From NCBI GenBank assembly GCA_934525405.1, contig CAKSZF010000021.1:1-19232 (forward strand): DNA of 19,232 bases. Reading direction: 5' to 3'. Shown here in pieces: positions 1 through 7,182 of the stretch. Source of the stretch: an uncultured Faecalibacterium sp. (GTDB lineage Bacteria > Bacillota > Clostridia > Oscillospirales > Ruminococcaceae). How positions within the stretch are numbered: position 1 is the stretch's first letter; each line of letters starts with the position of its first letter. The notes below the pieces were generated by a model, which searched no databases, was not told the origin of the DNA, and worked only from the letters and a program-made list of their open reading frames with translations. A program made the position numbers and the translations under genes.

Positions 1-243
1 AGCGTGCTGTTCTCCGGCTCCCGGCAGGGGCTGTTCATCAACCGGGTGGAGCAGGCCATGTGCCAGTGCATCGCCCAAACCGACCCTACCTTTGAGACGG
101 ACGTAGTGCGCAAGGTGGTACTGTCCTTCTGCGTGCAGGGGTGCTACTATACTTTTACCAGCTACTGCGGCCAGATGGACGAAAAACGCCTTGTGACGCT
201 GCTTGCCTCCATCGCCCGCGCCGCGCAGCGGATACGGATGTAA
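1..243 (+). CDS. C-terminal end of a possible TetR-type regulator (partial)
   Basis: The frame is open from the first base of the window to a TAA at 241-243, so the gene begins outside the window and only about 80 residues are visible. The visible part is helical and rich in hydrophobic residues and cysteine (VEQAMCQCIAQ, VVLSFCVQGCYYTF), ending in a short basic tail. This is the kind of sequence found in the ligand-binding C-terminal half of TetR/AcrR regulators. No DNA-binding domain is in view, so the family call is an inference from texture. It could also be the end of another all-helical protein. A structured repeat and terminator begin 7 bp after the stop, so this is the last gene of its transcript. 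Confidence 0.45.
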   Translation, partial: SVLFSGSRQGLFINRVEQAMCQCIAQTDPTFETDVVRKVVLSFCVQGCYYTFTSYCGQMDEKRLVTLLASIARAAQRIRM

Positions 244-250
244 CGGGGCT

Positions 251-352
251 GGTTTTGAATGCGCTCCGCGCTGCTCTGCGCATAAACAGCGGAAAAATTC
301 TTTTAAATTTTGGGGTACAGGAAAGCCTGCTGGCTTTCCTGTACCCTTTTTT
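251..352 (+). repeat. 3' structured repeat module, copy 1
   Basis: This module follows the stop codon at 243 closely. In order it has TTTTGAATGC, a 6-bp hairpin (259-264 with 278-283, 13-nt loop), AGCGGAAAAAT at 288-298, an AT-rich linker ending ATTTTGG, and a perfect 15-bp stem (313-327 with 332-346) with loop TGCT and a six-T run. A second copy lies at 8220-8318 after another stop codon. The two copies differ by a compensatory pair change inside the small hairpin: G263-C279 here is C8230-G8246 there. That argues for a structured RNA element and not for chance similarity. Confidence 0.8.
313..352 (+). terminator. Intrinsic terminator of the upstream partial gene
   Basis: A perfect 15-bp inverted repeat (313-327 and 332-346) has a TGCT tetraloop and is followed directly by six T residues (347-352). 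It forms the distal part of repeat copy 1. Confidence 0.9.
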
Positions 353-444
353 CACAGGTCAGGGACGTGCCTTTGACAAAACTACCAAAAAATCAGACCT
401 GAATTCGTCATCTGCACCTTTTTACCAGATTTCTCAAGAATTAG

Positions 445-488
445 TTTACACTATGCTGGAAGTGGTGGTATCATATAAAGGTATATGA
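445..488 (+). promoter_or_regulatory. Probable promoter of the solute-binding protein / GGDEF-EAL unit
   Basis: TTTACA (445-450) and TATCAT (469-474) are separated by 18 bp, about 55 bp upstream of the start codon at 530. A short inverted repeat TCATATA-AAGG-TATATGA (471-488) overlaps the -10 and start site, a plausible operator position. TTAGTTTACACTAT (441-454) overlaps the -35 and resembles a palindrome at 13489-13502 in front of the iron operon. The promoter elements are visible; their regulation is inference. Confidence 0.55.
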
Positions 489-529
489 TGGCGTAGGATG
501 CGCTTGCGCTCGGGAGGGTATAGATCAGG

Positions 530-1945
530 ATGAAGAACAAGATCTCGCGCCGCAGCTTTCTGGCGGCGGCAGCGGTCTCGGCAGCGGCACTGGCGGTGTC
601 CGGCTGCGATGCGAAAACGAGCAAAAAAGAAGTGACCGACATCACGGTCTGGAACTACTACAACGGCGACCAGCTGGAAAGCTTCAACCGCCTAGTGAGC
701 ACCTTCAACGAGACCATCGGCAAGGAAAAGGGCATCCGGGTGACGGGTTCCAGTCAGGGCGCGGTGAGCGATCTGGAAGCCAACGTGATGGACGCTGCCG
801 AGGGCAAGGTGGGCTCTGCGGAGATGCCCAACGTTGTTGCCGCCTATGCGGATATCGCTTACCGGCTGGATCAGATGGGCATGGTGGTGGATCTGAAGGA
901 CTACCTGACCGAGGACGAAAAGGATGCCTTTGTACCCGGCTATATCACCGAGGGCGATTTTGACGGCAGTGGCAGTATAAAGATTTTTCCGGTGGCAAAA
1001 TCCACCGAGCTGATGTTCTTTAATGATACCGACTGGCAGCGGTTCTCAAAGGACACCTTTATGCGTTACGGTGCCCTTTCCACCATAGAGGGCGTGACAG
1101 CGGTGGCAGAGCAGTACTACAACTGGTCCGGCGGCAAGGCACTGTTTGGCAGAGATGCGCTGGCAAACTATATGCTTGTGGGCGCAAAGCAGCTGGGCTG
1201 CGAAATTTTTGAAGTGCACAACGGCAAAATGACCCTGCACTTCGACCATGATGTGGTGCGCAAGCTGTGGGATAACTACTATGTGCCCTTTGTCAAGGGG
1301 TATTTTGCTGCCAACGGCCGCTTCCGCAGTGACGATGTGAAAACCGGCGCATTGCTGGGCAGTGTGGGCTCCTGTTCCAGCGCTACCTTCTTTCCCAAAC
1401 AGGTCATGCCGGGAGATAATCAGGTCCATGATATCGAGATGAAGGTGCTGCCTGCGCCCCGGTTTGCCGGGGGCGAAAAGGTGGCAGTGCAGCAGGGCGC
1501 CGGTATGGTCGTCACCACCGGCACCGAGGACGAGATTCGCAGCGCAGTTACCTTTTTAAAATGGTTCATCGAACCGCAGAATAATATTGCCTTCTCGGTG
1601 GGGTCGGGCTATTTGCCGGTGACCATCGCCGCCAACGACATGGACGCTATTCGCGAAAGCGGCTTGGAGCTGACCGACAACATGGAGCAGATCCTTTCCG
1701 GCGCGGTGGAAACGGTGCGCAAAAACGAGCTGTACACCCCTGCAGCGTTTGCAGGCGGCAGCGCAGCCCGCAAGGTGCTGGAATACTGCATGAGTGATCA
1801 GGCCAGTGCCGACCGGGACACGGTGCTGGAGCGCATCGCCGCAGGCCAGAGCGCCGAGGCAGCTGAGGCGGAGTTTTTGACCGACGACTATTTTGAGGCG
1901 TGGTATCAGGCCACCCTTAAACAGCTGCAGCAGTACGAGGGCTGA
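530..1945 (+). CDS. Family 1 extracellular solute-binding lipoprotein
   Basis: A 471-residue protein with an N-terminal signal (ISRRSFLAAAAVSAAAL) and lipobox VSGC. Cys26 is the expected lipidation site, so the mature protein is anchored outside the membrane. The twin-arginine SRRSF is Tat-like. The body has the length and motifs of ABC-type family 1 (sugar or oligosaccharide) binding proteins: ITVWNYYNGDQLESF near the N-terminus, a central FPVAKSTELMFFN segment, and near the C-terminus AVTFLKWFIEPQNNIAFSV. The start at 530 follows GGGAGGG at 512-518. No ABC permease or ATPase is adjacent. The next gene, 33 bp downstream, is a membrane-bound c-di-GMP enzyme with an extracellular sensor region. 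The binding protein may therefore present its ligand to that receptor, or be shared with a transporter elsewhere. The ligand is unknown. Confidence 0.88.
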   Translation: MKNKISRRSFLAAAAVSAAALAVSGCDAKTSKKEVTDITVWNYYNGDQLESFNRLVSTFNETIGKEKGIRVTGSSQGAVSDLEANVMDAAEGKVGSAEMPNVVAAYADIAYRLDQMGMVVDLKDYLTEDEKDAFVPGYITEGDFDGSGSIKIFPVAKSTELMFFNDTDWQRFSKDTFMRYGALSTIEGVTAVAEQYYNWSGGKALFGRDALANYMLVGAKQLGCEIFEVHNGKMTLHFDHDVVRKLWDNYYVPFVKGYFAANGRFRSDDVKTGALLGSVGSCSSATFFPKQVMPGDNQVHDIEMKVLPAPRFAGGEKVAVQQGAGMVVTTGTEDEIRSAVTFLKWFIEPQNNIAFSVGSGYLPVTIAANDMDAIRESGLELTDNMEQILSGAVETVRKNELYTPAAFAGGSAARKVLEYCMSDQASADRDTVLERIAAGQSAEAAEAEFLTDDYFEAWYQATLKQLQQYEG

Positions 1946-1978
1946 GCGCCCGGAAAAACACAGAAAGGAGGCAGAGCG

Positions 1979-4900
1979 ATGTTTGACGCATGGAAGGAGC
2001 GCAGCCGACAGCGCTTGGAAAACAGACCGGAACGAACGGTGTTTTACAATATTTTTTCTACCATGATGCTGGTACTGACAGTGGACATGCTGATTGCAGT
2101 CGTCAGCATCCTTGCCACCAATGTGACCGGGCAGCTGGACAAAAACGCCAAGGATCTGCTTACCATGCGGGTGCGCAACCGTGCCAGCTATGTGCAGGAT
2201 ATCCTGCGGGACGCGGAGGATCTGACACAGCTGAGTGAGCAGATCAACACCACTGCCCAGCAGATGCTGAAAAAAGGTGATATATCGCTGGATACGCTGG
2301 ATAACAGCAGCGAGCAGAGCAATGCGCTGCTGGTGACGATCGCCCCGCAGCTTGTGGACACCCTGCGGGCAAAGCAGGTGACCGGCATCTTTATTATGCT
2401 GAACACCCACGATCTGGACACCCGCGAGGTGGGCAAAAAAATGCCCGGCATCTACCTGCGAGATCTGGACCCGGACGCTCGCCCCTCGGAGCGCAACAGC
2501 GACCTTTTGCTGGAACGCGCCAGCGCCACAGTGGTAAAAGAACTTGGCATCGGCACGGATAAGGGCTGGCAGCCCGCTTTCCCTTATCAGGCCAATACCA
2601 AGGGCGGTATCATACGCACAGTATTTCAGGCCGCATATCAGGATGGTGCCAGCCTTTCGGCGGAAAACTATGGCCGCTGGACGACTACTACCTATTGTCT
2701 GGCAGGGGATGACCGGAACGCCATTGCCTACTCGATGCCGCTGATTCTGCCGGACGGCACGGTATATGGTGTGCTGGGCGTGGAGCTGCTTACCGAGTAT
2801 CTGCAAACAAAGCTGCCTTTCATAGAGCTGGACGAGGACAAGGCAGGTACGTATTTCATTGCGTCCACCACCGATGCACTGACGGATGGCGTGCTCACCC
2901 TGCGCAAAACCGTGACCTCCGGCGTGGTAATGGCAGATGCACCGCAGAGCGTTCTGAACTGCAGCAGCGATGGGGAAGGCGGCAGTTGGCTGGAGCTGAA
3001 CGGCAAACGCTATTATATGGTGCTGGAGTCGTTGCAATTGTACAATCGCAACGCGCCTTTTGCCGACGAGAAGTGGTTTCTGGCGGGTATCATGGAGCAG
3101 TCGGTGCTGCTGGCTTTTTCCGACCGGGTAAGAAAGATGCTGCTGACCACCATACTGGTCACGCTGGTGCTGGGCGTTTGCGGCAGTCTGCTGGTCTCGG
3201 CGCGTCTGGCCAGGCCAATCAACCATTTGTACCGCGAGGTGGTGGACGCGCAGGAGAAAAAGACCTTCCCGCACCTGTCCCGCACGGCGATCCGGGAGGT
3301 GGACCGCTTTGCCGAGACCATCACTGAGCTGAACAAGGAGCTGGTGACCAACTCCACCAAGTTTTTGCGCATCATGGATATGGCCAGTGTGGAGATCGGC
3401 GGCTACGAGCTGCGCACCGACACCGGCAGCGTGTTCGTGACCGATAATTTCTTCTCCCTGCTGGGCATGCCTGGCATCACGGGCAAGCTGCTGAGCGTGC
3501 GCCGGTTCGTGGAGGTGCTCAAGGGCATCCGGGAAAATAACCCCTGCGTCCACACTGCCGAGGGGGACGAGCTTTTGACCATCCGACAGCCGGACGGGGT
3601 GCGGTATATCATGCTGCGCAGCACCGTGGAGGAGCACGCCAGGATCGGCCTGATCGAGGACGTGACCGCTACCGTGCTGGAACGAATGCGCATCGAGCAC
3701 GAGCGCGACTACGATATCCTGACCGGGCTGTACAACCGGCAGGCCTTCAACCGGGTGTGCACCGAGCTGTTCGCCGCGCCGGAGCACATGGGTGTGGCGG
3801 CGCTGCTGATGATGGACCTTGACAACCTCAAACACATCAACGATACCTACGGCCACGACTGGGGCGACCAGTACATCCGCCGCACCGGCCAGTGCCTGCG
3901 GGAGAATACCCCCGCAGGGACGGTCTGCGCCCGCCTTTCCGGCGACGAGTTCCTTGTGCTGTTCCACGGCTACCGCAGCCGGGACGAAGTGCGGGAAAAG
4001 ATCGAACATTTGACCGGTGCCATGCAGCAGAGTGTGGCGCTGCTGCCCAGCGGCAACGCTTTGCACATCAGTCTTTCCGGCGGTATCGCGTGGTACCCGG
4101 ACGATGGGCAGGACTGGGAGACCCTGAAAAAATACGCCGACTTTGCCATGTATCAGGTCAAGCATTCGGAGAAAGGCCGGGTGGAGGAGTTCGACATCGG
4201 GGTGTACAACCGCGAAGCCTACGCCGAGCGCACCCGCCGGGAGTTCCGACAGCTGCTCAGCAATGCGCAGGTGTTCTACTGCTTCCAGCCCATCTTCTCG
4301 GCACGCAGCGGCAAGGTGGTCGCCTACGAGGCGCTGATGCGCTCCGACCTGCCCACCCTGCGCTCCCCGGCCACCATCATGAAGCTGGCGCGGGAGCAGG
4401 GGGCGCTGTACGAGATCGAGCGCCTCACCTTTACCAAGGCGCTGGAGACCTTCGACAGCCTGTGCCGGGCGGGCAGCGTGTCCGAGGATGCCATGCTCTT
4501 TGTCAACTCCATCGCCAGCACCTGCCTGACGCAGGCGGATGTTGATTATATAGACAGCCGCTGGCATGAGTTGCGCCGCCGCATGGTCATTGAGATCACC
4601 GAGGAAGAGGCCATCGACCGCGAAGCTTTGGAGAAAAAGCGCAGAGATCCGGGCTCTTCCGGGATGTTTGCACTGGACGATTACGGCAGCGGCTATTCCA
4701 ACGAGAATACCCTTCTGGAACTTGCGCCCCGGTTCATCAAGGTGGATATCGCCATCATCCGGGGCATCGATTCCTCGTCGGACAAGCAGCAGATCCTGCA
4801 AAATGTGGTGGCATACGCCCACCCTCGCAGCATGAAGATCGTTGCCGAGGGCGTGGAGACCGCCGCCGAGCTGCGCACGGTCATCGAGCTGGGCGCAGAT

Positions 4901-5005
4901 GCCTTGCAGGGCTATTTTCTGGCACGCCCGGCCATTGTGCCGGGGGAGATCGCGCCGGAAGCAGCAGCGATCATCCGGGAGTTACAGCGCCGGGCAAAAG
5001 ATTAA
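1979..5005 (+). CDS. Membrane-bound GGDEF/EAL c-di-GMP enzyme with extracellular sensor region
   Basis: A 1008-residue protein preceded by AAAGGAGG (1964-1971). Domain order: a transmembrane helix at about 25-48, an extracellular region at about 50-385 of dCache-like size, a second helix at about 387-408, a HAMP-like linker, and a PAS-like segment at about 460-575. The GGDEF domain starts near 580 and has SGDEF at 654-658. The EAL domain has EAL at 784-786, Asp900-Asp901, Lys921, Glu957 and Gln977. All EAL residues that bind metal or substrate appear present, so phosphodiesterase activity on c-di-GMP is expected. The GGDEF signature has Ser at the first Gly, and the RxxD inhibitory site is replaced by PAGT. 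Cyclase activity is therefore possible but uncertain, and GTP sensing is an alternative. It probably shares a transcript with the preceding binding lipoprotein. A terminator follows. Confidence 0.93.
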   Translation: MFDAWKERSRQRLENRPERTVFYNIFSTMMLVLTVDMLIAVVSILATNVTGQLDKNAKDLLTMRVRNRASYVQDILRDAEDLTQLSEQINTTAQQMLKKGDISLDTLDNSSEQSNALLVTIAPQLVDTLRAKQVTGIFIMLNTHDLDTREVGKKMPGIYLRDLDPDARPSERNSDLLLERASATVVKELGIGTDKGWQPAFPYQANTKGGIIRTVFQAAYQDGASLSAENYGRWTTTTYCLAGDDRNAIAYSMPLILPDGTVYGVLGVELLTEYLQTKLPFIELDEDKAGTYFIASTTDALTDGVLTLRKTVTSGVVMADAPQSVLNCSSDGEGGSWLELNGKRYYMVLESLQLYNRNAPFADEKWFLAGIMEQSVLLAFSDRVRKMLLTTILVTLVLGVCGSLLVSARLARPINHLYREVVDAQEKKTFPHLSRTAIREVDRFAETITELNKELVTNSTKFLRIMDMASVEIGGYELRTDTGSVFVTDNFFSLLGMPGITGKLLSVRRFVEVLKGIRENNPCVHTAEGDELLTIRQPDGVRYIMLRSTVEEHARIGLIEDVTATVLERMRIEHERDYDILTGLYNRQAFNRVCTELFAAPEHMGVAALLMMDLDNLKHINDTYGHDWGDQYIRRTGQCLRENTPAGTVCARLSGDEFLVLFHGYRSRDEVREKIEHLTGAMQQSVALLPSGNALHISLSGGIAWYPDDGQDWETLKKYADFAMYQVKHSEKGRVEEFDIGVYNREAYAERTRREFRQLLSNAQVFYCFQPIFSARSGKVVAYEALMRSDLPTLRSPATIMKLAREQGALYEIERLTFTKALETFDSLCRAGSVSEDAMLFVNSIASTCLTQADVDYIDSRWHELRRRMVIEITEEEAIDREALEKKRRDPGSSGMFALDDYGSGYSNENTLLELAPRFIKVDIAIIRGIDSSSDKQQILQNVVAYAHPRSMKIVAEGVETAAELRTVIELGADALQGYFLARPAIVPGEIAPEAAAIIRELQRRAKD

Positions 5006-5047
5006 AAACAAGCCCTCCCGGGCGCTGCGGCGCTGGGAGGGCTTTTG
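5006..5047 (+). terminator. Intrinsic terminator after the GGDEF/EAL gene
   Basis: The 9-bp perfect stem AGCCCTCCC (5011-5019) / GGGAGGGCT (5035-5043) is preceded by an A-rich stretch and followed by TTT. The T run is short, so some read-through into the CobW-type gene, whose ribosome binding site starts at 5051, is likely. Confidence 0.75.
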
Positions 5048-5065
5048 CAACGGAGGTAGAGAAAT

Positions 5066-6004
5066 ATGGTACAGGTGGATTTGATCACCGGCTTTCTGGG
5101 GGCGGGAAAGACCACTTTTTTGCGCAGGTATGTGCGGTATCTTGTGCAGCAGGGACATAAGGTGTGCATTCTGGAAAACGATTTCGGCGCGGTGAATGTG
5201 GACGCTATGCTGGTGCAGGAGGTGCTGGGCCCCGGCTGCGATGTGGAGACCATCAGCGGCGGCTGCGACTGCGACACCCACCAGCGCCGGATGCGCACCA
5301 AGCTCATCGCCATGGCTATGCGCGGCTTTGACCGGGTGGTGGTGGAGCCAAGCGGTATTTTTGATGTGGACGAGTTTTTCGATATCCTGCGGGACGACCC
5401 GCTGGACCGGTGGTATCAGATTGGCAGTGTCATTGCCATCGTGGATGCCCTGCTGCCGGAAACACTTTCGCCGCAGGCAGAGTATCTGCTGGCTTCCGAG
5501 ACCATGAATGCGGGCTGTGTGCTGCTGAGCCGTGCCCAGCTGGCCACCCCCGCCCAGTGCGCCGCCGCCGCTGCCCACTTGGAGCGGGCACTGGAAGGGG
5601 CAAAAGCCTCCCGCCGCTTTGCGCCCGGGGAAATTGTTGCAAAGGACTGGGCTGCCCTGACCGATGCCGACCTTGCCGCCCTTGCCGTCTGCGGCTATCG
5701 GCAGGCCAGCTGTGAAAAGCTGCATTTTGATGAACACGCGGCCTTTACCTCCCTTTGCTTTCTGGAACTGCACCTCACCCCGGAGCAGCTGCAGGCTGCC
5801 GCGCAGCGGCTGTTTGCCGCGCCGGAGTGCGGGCGTGTGCTGCGGGTCAAGGGCTTTGCGCCCGCCCCGGCGGGCGGCTGGCTGGAACTGAACGCCACCG
5901 CCGCCGGCTGCACCCTTGCGCCCATCCCGCAGGGGCAGGAGGTAGTCATCGTCATCGGCGAGGAATTGGATAAAGCCGCCATTGAAGCAAGCCTGAAGGG
6001 GTGA
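5066..6004 (+). CDS. CobW/P47K-family GTPase, divergent motif set
   Basis: A 312-residue G3E-type P-loop protein. Walker A is GFLGAGKT (residues 9-16), a switch-like segment is ILENDFGAVNVD (35-46), and a Walker B-like strand is VVVEPSG (91-97). CobW-family proteins usually carry a metal-binding CxCC motif and act as metallochaperones or metal-insertion GTPases. Here the motif reads GGCDCD (65-70), so the last Cys is Asp. The guanine-specificity NKxD position appears as SRAQ (155-158). The fold is clear, but metal choice and nucleotide specificity cannot be assumed. The start is fixed by CGGAGG at 5051-5056. The following Gfo/Idh/MocA gene starts 53 bp downstream without an obvious terminator between, so cotranscription is likely. 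No partner enzyme that needs a metal is recognisable nearby. Confidence 0.88.
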   Translation: MVQVDLITGFLGAGKTTFLRRYVRYLVQQGHKVCILENDFGAVNVDAMLVQEVLGPGCDVETISGGCDCDTHQRRMRTKLIAMAMRGFDRVVVEPSGIFDVDEFFDILRDDPLDRWYQIGSVIAIVDALLPETLSPQAEYLLASETMNAGCVLLSRAQLATPAQCAAAAAHLERALEGAKASRRFAPGEIVAKDWAALTDADLAALAVCGYRQASCEKLHFDEHAAFTSLCFLELHLTPEQLQAAAQRLFAAPECGRVLRVKGFAPAPAGGWLELNATAAGCTLAPIPQGQEVVIVIGEELDKAAIEASLKG

Positions 6005-6057
6005 AACGCAGTTTCCCCCATAACAAAACACATTGTGGAAAAACAGGAGGGACTATC

Positions 6058-7182
6058 ATGCAGGAAGTACGCGCAGCCGTTATCGGTACCGGGGTCATGG
6101 GGCGCAAGTATGCCCAGATGATCGCAGAAGGAAAGGCGGGCGCATTGCGCCTGACCGCCGTAGTCTGCCGCCACGCTGAGGCGCAGCAGTGGGCAAAAGA
6201 CACCCTGCCGGATACAGTGCGGGTGTGCCCCAGCGCCGAGGAGCTGTATACCCATGCGGAGGAGTTTGACGCCGTGCTGGTGGTCACCCCGCACAAGACC
6301 CACCCGGCGCTGGTGATGCAGGCTTTTGCCCACGGCAAGCACGTCTTGTGCGACAAGCCCAGCGCAAACGCGCTGGCACCGGCGCTGGAAATGAACCGCG
6401 CCGCCGAGGAAAGCGGCCTTGTTTTCGCCATGATGTTCCATCAGCGCCGCTACAAAAAGTATATGCGGCTTAAAAAATTACTGAATGATGGGGCATTGGG
6501 CGAGATCAAGCGGGTGCAGCTGGAAAACAGCCGCTACTTCCGCACATGGATGTACCACCGCTCCGGCAGCTGGCGTTCCAGCTGGGCAGGGGAGGGCGGC
6601 GGTGCGCTGCTCAATCAGGGCCAGCACATTCTGGACATCTGGCAGTGGCTGTTCGGGATGCCAACCAGTATTTATGCCATGATACCCTACGGTAAGTATA
6701 ACGATTTCATGGTGGACGATGAAGCCACCCTGCTGATGGAGTACCCGCAGCAGCGCACGGCAACCTTTATTCTTTCTACCGGCGAGGGCAGCTACACCGA
6801 GCGGCTGGAAATCGTAGGCACCAAGGGCACCGCCCTGCTGGAAGAGGACACCCTCACCCTGCACACCTACACGCCAGACACCGAGACCTACCGCCGCACC
6901 GCAAGCTGCACTGAGCGTCAGCAGCTTACCGAGACCACCACCACCGAGCAGTTCGCGCCGCAGGCAGAGCCTTACCCGGAGATGCTGGCAAACTTTGCGG
7001 ACGCCATTCTGCACGGCTCGCCCCTGACCGCCCCCGGCGTGGAGGGCGTGCGGGCGCTGGAACTGACCGATGCGGCTTACCTGTCCGCATGGCTGGGCGA
7101 AAAGCTCACCCTGCCGCTGGACGCAGACCGATTTGAACAGGAGCTGCAAAAGCATATTCAGGAGGAACAGGCAAATGGCTAA
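6058..7182 (+). CDS. Gfo/Idh/MocA-family NAD(P)-dependent oxidoreductase (first of pair)
   Basis: The chosen start is ATG 6058, giving 374 residues, because AGGAGG lies at 6045-6050 with 7-nt spacing and the Rossmann fold begins right after it. An in-frame GTG at 6001 would add 19 residues unlike the family. The dinucleotide-binding motif is GTGVMG (10-15). The usual EKP motif is CDKP, with Lys100 as expected catalytic lysine. The C-terminal domain has GGGALLNQGQHILD with His190 at the usual catalytic histidine position. Such enzymes oxidise or reduce sugars, inositols and related polyols; the substrate cannot be read from the sequence. The stop overlaps the start of the next, related gene by 8 bp. 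Confidence 0.92.
   Translation: MQEVRAAVIGTGVMGRKYAQMIAEGKAGALRLTAVVCRHAEAQQWAKDTLPDTVRVCPSAEELYTHAEEFDAVLVVTPHKTHPALVMQAFAHGKHVLCDKPSANALAPALEMNRAAEESGLVFAMMFHQRRYKKYMRLKKLLNDGALGEIKRVQLENSRYFRTWMYHRSGSWRSSWAGEGGGALLNQGQHILDIWQWLFGMPTSIYAMIPYGKYNDFMVDDEATLLMEYPQQRTATFILSTGEGSYTERLEIVGTKGTALLEEDTLTLHTYTPDTETYRRTASCTERQQLTETTTTEQFAPQAEPYPEMLANFADAILHGSPLTAPGVEGVRALELTDAAYLSAWLGEKLTLPLDADRFEQELQKHIQEEQANG

Noticed and set aside
1556..4822. A very long minus-strand open frame (about 1088 codons) opposite the solute-binding and GGDEF/EAL genes
   Set aside because: It is antisense to two clearly conserved proteins, has low-complexity His/Gln/Val/Gly-rich content with no domains, and has no matching start signals. 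GC-rich codon usage on the plus strand keeps this frame free of stops.
6001..6057. In-frame GTG start that would extend the first oxidoreductase by 19 residues
   Set aside because: The strong AGGAGG at 6045-6050 serves ATG 6058, and the Rossmann fold starts right there.
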